DNA from: an uncultured Christensenella sp.
GTDB lineage: Bacteria > Bacillota > Clostridia > Christensenellales > UBA1242
Direction of reading: 5' to 3'
Assembly (NCBI GenBank): GCA_905207515.1
Contig: CAJLLK010000008.1
Coordinates: forward strand, 1 to 28,445
Length of the DNA: 28,445 nt
Both the position numbers and the translations under genes were made by a program. Shown here one piece after another: positions 1 through 6,040 of the stretch (position 1 is the first letter of the stretch; each line of letters begins with the position of its first letter). The notes below the pieces were generated by a model. The model had not been told where the DNA came from, ran no database searches, and saw nothing but the letters and a program-made list of their open reading frames with translations.

Positions 1-523
1 TGGCTGGCTTGACAGAAAGGACATTCTTTCTTGGGTTGAGTTTTTAAACAAAAAACAACCTGAAAACAAAATTGTGTTGTTTGGCTTGTCGATGGGCGGA
101 ACTGCTGTCTGCTCCGCGGCCGGAGAAAAATTGCCGCAGAATGTTGTTGCCATAATTTCAGATTGTGCCTTTGCGAATGCTGACAAACAAATCATGCACG
201 TGGTAAGAAATTCAATTTTTCTGAAAGGTTTAAAAAAATTGCTCTATAGCTTTGCGAAACGCGTTCATGGTTTTGACATCAAAGAAATCGACGCCACAAA
301 ACAGGTCAAAATGACAAAAATTCCCATTCTTTATTTCCATGGCAGCGCAGATGATTTTGTGCCAGTTGAAAATTTGTTTGTTTTATATGGCGCGACGCCA
401 GAAAACTTGAGAGACAAGATGATTGTGGAAGACGCTGGGCATGCCTTGGCTTATTCTGTGGCGGGGGTGCTTTACGAGAAAAAAATAAGCGACTTTTTGA
501 AAAGTCGCACTCTTTTGAAATGA
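1..523 (+). CDS. Alpha/beta hydrolase, serine aminopeptidase-like (5' truncated)
   Basis: This is the C-terminal part of an alpha/beta-fold serine hydrolase; the reading frame is open from base 2, so the start lies outside the window. The visible part begins with a W-L-D-R-K-D-I-L stretch, as in the bacterial 'hydrolase/dipeptidyl aminopeptidase' group. The nucleophile elbow G-L-S-M-G-G follows at about 83-100. A loop A-D-D-F-V-P then supplies the acid, and E-D-A-G-H supplies the histidine near the C-terminus. The Ser-Asp-His triad therefore looks complete and the enzyme should be active. The substrate cannot be told; esters or small peptides are usual. It converges with the 184-aa gene with no bases between the two stop codons, and its last codons contain that neighbour's terminator. 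A GTG inside the nucleophile strand (74) is only an internal codon. Confidence 0.8.
   Translation, partial: GWLDRKDILSWVEFLNKKQPENKIVLFGLSMGGTAVCSAAGEKLPQNVVAIISDCAFANADKQIMHVVRNSIFLKGLKKLLYSFAKRVHGFDIKEIDATKQVKMTKIPILYFHGSADDFVPVENLFVLYGATPENLRDKMIVEDAGHALAYSVAGVLYEKKISDFLKSRTLLK
479..508 (-). terminator. Rho-independent terminator of the 184-aa gene
   Basis: A perfect 9-bp stem (489-497 with 500-508, 2-base loop) is followed on the minus strand by TTATTTTTTTCTC. It lies wholly inside the 3' end of the convergent hydrolase gene, so the same bases encode hydrolase residues and stop the opposing transcript. On the plus strand the trailing T-run is much weaker. Confidence 0.7.
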
Positions 524-1078
524 TCATTTAGCCAAAATTTTGGCAATGTAAAAATTGTCAGGATAAGTTCCGCTGGTAAGAAGTGATGAACTTACTCTGT
601 TTCCTGCAAAGGATATAAATCTACCAATGCCTATTCTCAATCTTTTAGCACCATTTTCATCGGCTTCAAGGATAATCGATTGCCCTATCAAACCTGTGAC
701 ATCTCTGTTCATGCAACATAAAGAATAACCTGTGCGAATGATTATTGTAACTTCGGTAAGTTCGAAGATTTGAACCAATTCAATGTTGTCGGTGTGGTAA
801 TAAACTTTTATGAAAGAATATGGATTAAGGTCGGCAAGAGTGGTAATCAATCCGGCATTTGCAATAATTCCTGAGGTGAATCCACCATTTATTGCTGCAT
901 CTGTGCTTGACATATCATAAATCGTCACCCAATCGCCAGTTGAAGAACCGGTGTTTTCGCCAGAACCTTCTCCAGGATTTTCTGGTTCAGAACCGCTTTC
1001 AGAAGAGTTTTTAATAAGATAAGTCATTTGTTTTTTCAGTTCTTCAACTTCCAATTCCAAGTTTTCAATTTTGTCCAT
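524..1078 (-). CDS. Hypothetical protein: coiled coil, acidic/Gly-Ser linker, beta-rich C-terminal domain
   Basis: This is a 184-residue protein of unknown function. Residues 1-22 form a short leucine/glutamate heptad coiled coil. Residues 24-48 are a low-complexity Ser/Gly/Glu/Pro linker. From about residue 49 (D-W-V-T-I-Y-D) to the end lies a beta-strand-rich domain with no charged catalytic cluster. The shape (trimerising helix, linker, beta tip) resembles small phage-tail or surface-fibre appendage proteins seen in Clostridia, but no family is recognised. There is no signal peptide or membrane segment. The start is fixed by an AAGGAG ribosome binding site 7 bases upstream of ATG, which is buried in a 12-bp hairpin (1082-1123). 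A terminator follows inside the neighbouring hydrolase gene. Confidence 0.6.
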   Translation of the reverse strand: MDKIENLELEVEELKKQMTYLIKNSSESGSEPENPGEGSGENTGSSTGDWVTIYDMSSTDAAINGGFTSGIIANAGLITTLADLNPYSFIKVYYHTDNIELVQIFELTEVTIIIRTGYSLCCMNRDVTGLIGQSIILEADENGAKRLRIGIGRFISFAGNRVSSSLLTSGTYPDNFYIAKILAK

Positions 1079-1081
1079 AAT

Positions 1082-1123
1082 AAAACTCCTTTTGGAAATA
1101 TTTTATTTTCAAAAAGGAGTTTT
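1082..1123 (-). promoter_or_regulatory. Hairpin containing the ribosome binding site of the 184-aa gene
   Basis: A 12-bp perfect inverted repeat has arms at 1082-1093 and 1112-1123 with an 18-base loop. On the minus strand the downstream arm is AAAAGGAGTTTT, so the whole Shine-Dalgarno is paired with the upstream CTCCTTTT. The ATG lies 3 bases past the stem. It could also weakly terminate transcripts from the SH3-like gene, because the stem ends in TTTT. The stem is seen directly; its regulatory effect is inferred. Confidence 0.55.
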
Positions 1124-1137
1124 TTCAATGCTTTATG

Positions 1138-1764
1138 TCATTTTTTTGATTTAACTTTGACTTTTTTCATAAAAAGCCAAGCAAAAATGATGCCCAAAAG
1201 TGCAATGATCACAACGACCGAGGTAATGATTGCAGGGTTAATTCCATCAGGCGCAACAAACTCAGTGTCTATGTGACCATATAAAACTTGTCCGTCGTAG
1301 ACAAAGGCGATTGCGGTTTGTGCTAGGTTTTTGTCATAACCTTGATAGAGAAAAATACGTTGACCTTTTTCCAAAAAGATATCATCTTCGCCATCCACGA
1401 AAACTTGGCAGCGTGCGTTTGTTGAGGCGTTGAAATTTGGAATATCTTCAATTTGAGAACTGTCTGCCACCACCAAATCTGCCAAAACAAAGCCGTCAAC
1501 ACCTTCAAAATTCAAAACCTTGAAAAAAACATAGTTTTCAAACGCATAGGCTTTGGCGCTTTCAGCTTCCATTTCAATTGAAACGACTGTGTTGTGTGAA
1601 AGCGTGTTGAGCTTTTCCGAAGAAAAATCTGGTTCAGAAAAAAGGACGGCGCTATTTGCGGTGACGACATAATTTTTTGTCTCGTTTTCAGCAAAAGTGA
1701 CCGAAAAATTGAAAAATGGAAGCAAAAATGGAAAAATAATCAACAAAAACGCCAATTTTTTCAT
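1138..1764 (-). CDS. Secreted, membrane-anchored SH3-like domain protein
   Basis: A 208-residue extracytoplasmic protein. It has an N-terminal signal peptide (M-K-K-L-A-F-L-L-I-I..., cleavage likely after F-A near residue 25). One or two bacterial SH3-like segments follow (A-N-S-A-V-L-F-S-E-P-D-F-S-S near the N-terminus), then a C-terminal membrane helix (roughly residues 178-200) and a Lys-rich cytoplasmic tail. That topology places the SH3-like region outside the cell, tethered to the membrane, perhaps touching peptidoglycan. No enzymatic motif is visible. An in-frame ATG at 1782 would add six residues, but it lies inside the candidate promoter and neither start has a Shine-Dalgarno, so 1764 is preferred and the mRNA may be leaderless. 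Confidence 0.6.
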   Translation of the reverse strand: MKKLAFLLIIFPFLLPFFNFSVTFAENETKNYVVTANSAVLFSEPDFSSEKLNTLSHNTVVSIEMEAESAKAYAFENYVFFKVLNFEGVDGFVLADLVVADSSQIEDIPNFNASTNARCQVFVDGEDDIFLEKGQRIFLYQGYDKNLAQTAIAFVYDGQVLYGHIDTEFVAPDGINPAIITSVVVIIALLGIIFAWLFMKKVKVKSKK

Positions 1765-1770
1765 ATAAAA

Positions 1771-1799
1771 ATTAAACAACATAAATTTTCAAAAGTCAA
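1771..1799 (-). promoter_or_regulatory. Sigma-A promoter of the SH3-like gene (leaderless geometry)
   Basis: The minus strand carries TTGACT (1794-1799), a 17-bp spacer and TTTAAT (1771-1776). The -10 box ends exactly 6 bases before ATG 1764, so transcription should begin at or within a base or two of the start codon. No Shine-Dalgarno is present. Confidence 0.55.
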
Positions 1800-1810
1800 G
1801 CGATTTCGTC

Positions 1811-1840
1811 AAAACAAAAAAGCATATCAGGCGATATGCT
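1811..1840 (-). terminator. Terminator downstream of the frameshifted 300-aa gene
   Basis: An 8-bp perfect stem, AGCATATC/GATATGCT (1821-1828 and 1833-1840), with a 4-base loop is followed on the minus strand by TTTTTGTTTT. It sits 5 bases after the TAA that ends the displaced frame, which supports the idea that this frame was the original gene end. Confidence 0.75.
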
Positions 1841-1844
1841 CATG

Positions 1845-2902
1845 TTAAATTGCAAACGGATTGCTTTTTAAAAATTCTTCGATATTTTCTTTCTGCAGAA
1901 CAATTTTGTCAAGTTCGCCTGCCAAAACTTTTTCGTCCATGACCATAATATTCGGATTTTGATAGAAAAGGTCCGGCAAATCTTCTTTTGGATAGCCGTA
2001 AAACTCCAAAACTTGCATCACTGCTTTGGCTTCGCCGTCAAAAGGTTTTGCTCACTTTTCATTGCTTGACACTTTGACAATGAAAGAAAATCTGAATTAA
2101 AACCATTTTGAAAAAAAATTTCTGTGTCCATTGTGGCTGACAATTTTAACACATCGAATTCGCCTTGATATGATTTTATTTTTATCGAACCAAAAACCTT
2201 TTTCAAACAACTGTTTTTAACAATAAAATTTGAAAGACAGTCGCCAATTATGTATTTTATGCCTTTCCCGTTTCCCTGATATTTTCCAATAAAAATTTCT
2301 TCCGTTTTGCAGTGAAGATGTTTTGCAATCAAGGGTTTGAGCATAGGTTGGTGGATTAATTCGCGCTTGATAAGTGGATAATATAATCTCTCTTTGGTTG
2401 AGCAATCTTTGTAATGCAAAGAATAACCATTGTATGCCAAATCATTGATTAGACATTCAACATCAATTTCTTTATATCTTTTTTCGTTGAATAGTTTCAC
2501 ATAATTCTTAAGCCTGTCTATCCAATTGATTTGATATAACCACGATTTGGCGTGAATTAATTCTAGATTGTTATTTAAAAATTCGTTTGCAACAGGCAAA
2601 AATTCAGACGATATGTTTTGTTCCACGCCGTCGACTGTTCCTCTAAAATGTTCTAGATAGCCACAACTTATGTCACCAACAATTTGTGGCTTGCCAGCGT
2701 TGTCGACAAACACTATCAAGGTTGACTTTTTCAATAATTTCATTGCGGTGTCGGGTTTGTTTAAACAGATTGCAGTGTTTTCAAACAACTTTACAACTTT
2801 TAAACACTCTTTTTCTTTGTCAACGTCTGAAAAAGTGGAAACGGTTGGAAAAGACAGCCATTTCCCAGCGTTGAAATTGTTCAATTCACTCAAAATTTTC
2901 AT
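1845..2902 (-). pseudogene. Hypothetical protein gene broken by a -1 frameshift near 2045
   Basis: The first frame runs from ATG 2902 to a stop at 2018 (294 residues). A second frame continues without interruption from about 2050 to TAA 1845-1847. It reads F-D-G-E-A-K-A-V-M-Q-V-L-E-F-Y-G-Y and ends N-P-F-A-I just before a clear terminator. Joining them would give a protein of about 350 residues. No canonical slippery heptamer lies at the junction, so a one-base indel (mutation or assembly error) is likelier than programmed frameshifting. No known family is recognised: the main part is mixed alpha/beta without signal peptide, and the displaced C-terminal stretch looks helical (L-x-x-N-P-x-I-x-x-M). 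A GTG at 2920 would add six residues. Neither start has a Shine-Dalgarno. Confidence 0.6.
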
Positions 2903-2908
2903 GCAAAA

Positions 2909-2937
2909 ATGATAACACACCGTTCTAACAATTGCAA
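2909..2937 (-). promoter_or_regulatory. Sigma-A promoter of the frameshifted gene (leaderless geometry)
   Basis: The minus strand carries TTGCAA (2932-2937), a 17-bp spacer and TATCAT (2909-2914). The -10 ends exactly 6 bases before ATG 2902. This is the same spacing as at the SH3-like gene and at ttcA, and again no Shine-Dalgarno is seen. Confidence 0.5.
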
Positions 2938-2941
2938 GACT

Positions 2942-3439
2942 TTAATTTATCACTTTTAAATCGTTTAAATTTACTGAAATGCAGCTATCAAAAATTTCCT
3001 CAGAGTCATTTGTTTTTGAAAAGTCAACAAGAATTGAATTTGAAACTGCATAATCAATGGCAACATAACCAATTGCGCCTTTGTGCAATCCAAATTTTGA
3101 ATATTTTTCATCTTCCACAATCAATTCGACTTTGTCGCATTCTTTAAATGGTAATTTTTCAAATTTTTGCTTTTTTGTGATATTTTCTACTGAAAGTTTG
3201 TTTGAGGTTTGTAATTCCTTAACAAAATTTAGCGGCAGCTTGGCATTTTGGCTTTTAACATCAACATTGTCTACCACGACCACAGCATAATCTCCGATTA
3301 TACGGTCGTTCAAAAAAAGAACTTGCAGCTTTTCAAAAGGCAAAACTTTTAAAACCACTCCGTTCGCATTTAAGTATAAATTTTTATTTTCATAATCTTT
3401 TTTAAGATTTATCAAAGTAACAATGTCATTTTCTTTCAT
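2942..3439 (-). CDS. Putative immunity-like protein with two small beta-barrel halves
   Basis: A 165-residue cytoplasmic protein with no signal peptide. Both halves follow a similar beta pattern. Residues 1-60 contain N-A-N-G-V-V-L-K-V-L-P and V-L-F-L-N-D-R. The C-terminal half contains V-E-L-I-V-E-D-E-K-Y, then G-L-H-K-G-A-I-G-Y-V, I-L-V-D-F and the closing L-N-D-L-K-V-I. Proteins with such a 'K-Y-x-x-x-G-x-x-K-G-x-x-G' core are often found beside polymorphic toxin genes in gut Clostridia, so an immunity or regulatory role is plausible but not proved. GGAGG sits 9 bases before the ATG, inside the decayed zinc-ribbon gene whose TGA overlaps this start (ATGA). It is last in the T2/I2 cassette before a new promoter. 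Confidence 0.55.
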   Translation of the reverse strand: MKENDIVTLINLKKDYENKNLYLNANGVVLKVLPFEKLQVLFLNDRIIGDYAVVVVDNVDVKSQNAKLPLNFVKELQTSNKLSVENITKKQKFEKLPFKECDKVELIVEDEKYSKFGLHKGAIGYVAIDYAVSNSILVDFSKTNDSEEIFDSCISVNLNDLKVIN

Positions 3440-3546
3440 TTAATCCAACCTCCAAATGGTGTAGTGTTTCTAATTAACCCATATTGATCTATTTCAATCA
3501 TATTCTTACAAACATCACATTTAACAAATCTTTTATTTTCTTCCAC
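3436..3546 (-). pseudogene. I3: decayed third zinc-ribbon immunity-like copy (36 codons)
   Basis: A GTG-started 36-codon frame reads K-R-F-V-K-C-D-V-C-K-N-M-I-E-I-D-Q-Y-G, nearly identical to residues 5-23 of I1 (4466-4921). It then diverges: where I1 has N-A-C-P-N-C-G-W, this copy has N-T-T-P-F-G-G-W, so the second pair of zinc cysteines is gone. It stops at TGA 3436-3438, overlapping the ATG of the 165-aa gene. The rest of the gene is absent. The codon that replaced Cys31 (TGC to GGA) helps create the GGAGG used by the 165-aa gene. It begins 10 bases after the I2 stop. Confidence 0.7.
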
Positions 3547-3556
3547 TTGTGTTCTT

Positions 3557-4012
3557 TTATTGTAGCCAATCTTTTTCATTTGTTTCATCCCATATGTTTT
3601 TTAAAAGTCTACCTTCGACTTTGGCATTGTTTTTAAAATCTTCATCATCGTTGAAAAAGATTGTTTCTTTGGTTTGAGAATTATAAAGACCAATTTTGGG
3701 TTCACTTTTGTCATTAAAAAAAAGTTCAACAGCATAATAAACACCATTATATTCAAATTGCATTTCGCTATAACTGTGCAATGCTTCCATAAATTCGTCT
3801 AGATTAGGCTCAAAAGGTTTTTTTTCTTTGTATAATTGTTTTGCTTTATTTAGTGAAATTAGATTAGGCATTGCAATAATGTCTGGGTTTTCTTCATTCA
3901 AGAAGCAATTCCACCAACCGCAGTAAGGACATTTCCCTTGTTTATAAATGTCAATATCTATTGTTTTTTTGCATACCTCACACTTTTTACTATATTTTTT
4001 TTCATTATTCAT
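3557..4012 (-). CDS. I2: zinc-ribbon protein, putative immunity partner of T2
   Basis: A 151-residue protein paralogous to I1 (roughly 40% identical by eye). It has an N-terminal zinc ribbon with C11-x-x-C14 and C28-x-x-C31 (C-P-Y-C-G-W-W). A mixed alpha/beta body follows, with S-L-N-K-A-K-Q-L-Y, Y-S-E-M-Q-F-E-Y and the closing G-R-L-L-K-N-I-W-D. This fold is common directly downstream of small polymorphic-toxin domains in Bacillota, so neutralisation of T2 is the best guess. The start at 4012 is chosen because AAAGGAG lies 7 bases upstream and the paralogue begins at the same point; a longer frame reaching 4156 overlaps T2 and is rejected. It follows T2 by 13 bases. Confidence 0.65.
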   Translation of the reverse strand: MNNEKKYSKKCEVCKKTIDIDIYKQGKCPYCGWWNCFLNEENPDIIAMPNLISLNKAKQLYKEKKPFEPNLDEFMEALHSYSEMQFEYNGVYYAVELFFNDKSEPKIGLYNSQTKETIFFNDDEDFKNNAKVEGRLLKNIWDETNEKDWLQ

Positions 4013-4025
4013 ATACTTTCTCCTT

Positions 4026-4319
4026 TTAGCAGTAGCTTGAATTAAATTTTTCTCCATTAGGCCCAGTATAAGGCGGTCTAGGATTTTTATTATCTTCCCA
4101 ATTAACGTAATGATCGTGTGGCCATTCATGTTCTCCACCCCCATGCGACCAGTCACGATACCAAATTATCCTACCATCTGGTCCATACCAACCCTGTTGT
4201 AGACGGTTTCCATTTTCGTCATATAAATCTATTCTTGTATTTGGCAGCCATATTCTTGGTAAAGAGCCAACTCTTCCGGTTTGAGTATATATTCCGCCAC
4301 TTGGTTTACACATACCCAT
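4026..4319 (-). CDS. T2: small toxin-like domain protein (type 24-like polymorphic toxin tip)
   Basis: A 97-residue free-standing domain. Residues 1-10 are identical to T1 (M-G-M-C-K-P-S-G-G-I). The core reads P-N-T-R-I-D-L-Y (26-33), Y-G-P-D-G (45-49), R-D-W-S-H (55-59) and P-H-D-H (67-70) followed by N-W-E-D. The pattern P-N-(S/T)...Y-G-P-D-G...D...H...P-H-x-H-x-x-W is that of C-terminal toxin tips of Bacillota polymorphic toxins; I place it near type 24 (Ntox24), from memory. The conserved His/Asp residues suggest a hydrolase, probably a nuclease. It has no secretion or LXG/WXG leader, so it resembles an orphan toxin cassette. AGGAGG and a TAATG overlap come from a remnant of the HNH gene just upstream. 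Confidence 0.6.
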   Translation of the reverse strand: MGMCKPSGGIYTQTGRVGSLPRIWLPNTRIDLYDENGNRLQQGWYGPDGRIIWYRDWSHGGGEHEWPHDHYVNWEDNKNPRPPYTGPNGEKFNSSYC

Positions 4320-4420
4320 TATAGCACCTCCTGTGGCAAAATTTCAAAGCTTTTTGAGATTGTTTCTCCGCCTATGCCAATAAGTTTGAATTTTTGCCAA
4401 ATAAGGTTAATAAAAAGAAT
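4319..4420 (-). pseudogene. Remnant of the 3' end of the HNH/beta-domain gene
   Basis: The frame reads K-F-K-L-I-G-I-G-G-E-T-I-S-K-S-F-E-I-L then P-Q-E-V-L and stops. The C-terminus of the intact gene at 5207-6031 differs in only two of the last 24 residues. The DNA stays near identical through the stop, the AGGAGG, the TAATG overlap and the first ten codons of the toxin gene. Upstream it degrades (N-L-I-W-Q in place of N-L-I-G-K-N-L). It marks the left boundary of a tandem duplication and preserves the translational context of T2. Confidence 0.8.
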
Positions 4421-4432
4421 TTAATTGCATAG

Positions 4433-4460
4433 AAAAAGGTGTCTTTTATTGACACCTTTT
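4433..4460 (-). terminator. Terminator after I1
   Basis: A 10-bp stem, AAAAGGTGTC/GACACCTTTT (4434-4443 and 4451-4460), with a 7-base loop ends on the minus strand in TTTTT. It lies 5 bases beyond the I1 stop and separates the intact T1/I1 cassette from the T2/I2 copy. Confidence 0.75.
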
Positions 4461-4465
4461 ATATA

Positions 4466-4921
4466 TTAAGTTTCTTGCAAAAAATCAGTTAAAGTTACAT
4501 TATCCCATAAGTCTTTTAATAGTTTTCCATTTATTTTTGCATTTTGTTCAAAATCATATATATCATTGAATAATTGTTTTTCATTTGTTTGTATATTTAA
4601 TAACGCTATTTTTTTATTATCATCATCATATAAAACGCCATACCTTGTGTTATTTAAGGTAAACTCGACTTCTCCATAATGGTTATATGTTTCAATAAAA
4701 TCATTGAAATTTGCTAATGTAGCAGACTTTCCATTGTTATATTGTTTTATGGCATTATTTAAAGATGGAATGTTTCGTATTCCAGCAACATCAGGGTGTC
4801 GATATGCTTCTTCTGATTGTAGCCAACCGCAATTTGGGCAAGCATTACTATTCCCATATTGATCTATTTCAATCATGTTCTTGCAAACATCACATTTTAC
4901 TATTCTTTTAGTTTTTTCCAT
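4466..4921 (-). CDS. I1: zinc-ribbon protein, putative immunity partner of T1
   Basis: A 151-residue soluble protein. The zinc ribbon has C10-x-x-C13 and C28-x-x-C31 (C-P-N-C-G-W). It is followed by an alpha/beta domain containing P-S-L-N-N-A-I-K-Q-Y, Y-G-E-V-E-F-T and the closing G-K-L-L-K-D-L-W-D. Same length and layout as I2, with roughly 40% identity by eye. AAAGGAG is 5 bases from the ATG, and the gene follows T1 by 10 bases, the usual toxin-then-immunity order. Direct binding to and inhibition of T1 is inferred from position and family resemblance only. A transcriptional role for the zinc ribbon is possible but there is no DNA-binding helix-turn-helix. Confidence 0.65.
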   Translation of the reverse strand: MEKTKRIVKCDVCKNMIEIDQYGNSNACPNCGWLQSEEAYRHPDVAGIRNIPSLNNAIKQYNNGKSATLANFNDFIETYNHYGEVEFTLNNTRYGVLYDDDNKKIALLNIQTNEKQLFNDIYDFEQNAKINGKLLKDLWDNVTLTDFLQET

Positions 4922-4931
4922 TTTTTCTCCT

Positions 4932-5207
4932 TTAACAAAAATTATTATCTATCGCTGAATGCTCTTTACTTCTTTGAAGACCTTTAACATCATCCCAATA
5001 CCAATAATGGTCATGCGGGCGAGGATAACCATGATTATAGTCTCTATTATGAATAGCCCAACCGTCAGGACCATACCATCTTCTTTGTATTAATTCACCT
5101 TTTTCATTATATAAGTCTGTTCGTGTGTTTGGGGTATCCTTTCTTGGTAAACTACCTAATCGACCTTCAGTTGTTTTAATTCCACCACTTGGTTTACACA
5201 TACCCAT
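4932..5207 (-). CDS. T1: small toxin-like domain protein (type 24-like polymorphic toxin tip)
   Basis: A 91-residue domain homologous to T2 (first ten residues identical, about half identical over the core). Visible motifs are P-N-T-R-T-D-L-Y (26-33), Y-G-P-D-G (45-49), R-D-Y-N-H (55-59) and P-H-D-H (64-67) followed by W-Y-W-D-D. The His/Asp set is conserved with T2, while the linker before P-H-D-H is four residues shorter and the C-terminal tails are unrelated. There is no export signal. Its ATG overlaps the TAA of the HNH gene (TAATG), and AGGAGG lies in the last codons of that gene, so the two are translationally coupled. The product may act with, or be delivered by, the upstream protein. 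Toxicity is inferred from family resemblance. Confidence 0.6.
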   Translation of the reverse strand: MGMCKPSGGIKTTEGRLGSLPRKDTPNTRTDLYNEKGELIQRRWYGPDGWAIHNRDYNHGYPRPHDHYWYWDDVKGLQRSKEHSAIDNNFC

Positions 5208-6031
5208 TATAGCACCTCCTGATTTAAAATTTCAAAGTTTTTTGAGATTGTTTCTCCACCTATACCAATAAGTTTGAATTTTAAATTCTTGCCAATTAAG
5301 TTTTTTACTTTTAGTTCGGTTGTAAAAAGCCCTACTACATTATATTTAGTTTTAATTTTTATAGCATCTAAATACCATTCTATTTTGTTGACATTATCAC
5401 AAATAACATTTATTTTCCCCAGATAGTTATTAACATTGATGGAAAAAACGATAGGTGCTGAATAATATAATTCATTGTTTATTATCAAGAATAGTTTACT
5501 ACTTTCTGTTTTTAAATAATCATAATCACTCCACTCCACATTTTCATACGGATTTTTTATTAGGGGAATGTTGTTTTGTTTTATTTCAATTCCGCTTCCG
5601 CCAAATTTTTCTAAATCTGCGACTATCTTCCAACGATAAACTGAATTTCTTTCATTATATTCAAGCAATGACTTGTTGAGATGACTTGCAAATTCCATTT
5701 CCGAAGCATTGTTAACGTTCATAAAATGCTCTTGTGCTTCTTCGCCATAGCCAAGTCTAACAGAGTTTTTGAAATGTTTAACTCCGTGGCACTTTGAACA
5801 AATCGCAATAATTTGTTTTAACGTTTGTGTTTTCTTTTCTATATTAAAATCCCACTCTTCGTGAACATCAAGGTCGCTTGTTTCATAACCGCATATTTCA
5901 CATTTTCCATTTGCTCTTTTAAGCGCAAAATTGCGGAGTTTGTCCCAATCTTTTTTAGATAGCGTTTTGCTAAAATCGTTGCTCCAAGCACCTTTTGGGA
6001 GCATATTTATAGTTAGTTTTAAATCTTCCAT
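5207..6031 (-). CDS. HNH-nuclease-like protein with a beta-rich (Ig-like) C-terminal half
   Basis: A 274-residue protein with two regions. Residues 25-90 form a treble-clef HNH-like zinc centre: C44-x-x-C47 (C-E-I-C-G), D-V-H57-E-E-W, then C78-x-x-C81-H82 and K-H86. This is the 'L-x-V-H-E-x-W ... C-x-x-C-H-x-x-K-H' variant of HNH proteins. Residues 160-270 are beta-rich with repeated Ig-like strand patterns (I-E-W-Y-L-D, L-F-T-T-E-L-K-V, F-K-L-I-G-I-G-G). GGAG lies 6 bases before the ATG. It follows the DUF4417 gene by 9 bases and overlaps T1 by one base. DNA cleavage is the family expectation; the beta half could bind a partner. Its 3' end is duplicated at 4319-4420, so it is part of the duplicated cassette unit. 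Confidence 0.65.
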   Translation of the reverse strand: MEDLKLTINMLPKGAWSNDFSKTLSKKDWDKLRNFALKRANGKCEICGYETSDLDVHEEWDFNIEKKTQTLKQIIAICSKCHGVKHFKNSVRLGYGEEAQEHFMNVNNASEMEFASHLNKSLLEYNERNSVYRWKIVADLEKFGGSGIEIKQNNIPLIKNPYENVEWSDYDYLKTESSKLFLIINNELYYSAPIVFSINVNNYLGKINVICDNVNKIEWYLDAIKIKTKYNVVGLFTTELKVKNLIGKNLKFKLIGIGGETISKNFEILNQEVL

Positions 6032-6040
6032 AATTCGCTC

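Noticed and set aside
2018..2070. Programmed -1 frameshift at the end of the 300-aa gene
   Set aside because: No X-XXY-YYZ slippery heptamer fits the reading frame at the junction and no clear downstream pseudoknot was seen; an indel is simpler.
3081..3290. Plus-strand open frame opposite the 165-aa gene
   Set aside because: Low-complexity Ser/Thr-rich translation with no ribosome binding site; antisense shadow.
4013..4156. Longer open frame upstream of I2 that would add 48 residues
   Set aside because: It overlaps T2, has no homology to I1, and the internal ATG 4012 has AAAGGAG at ideal spacing.
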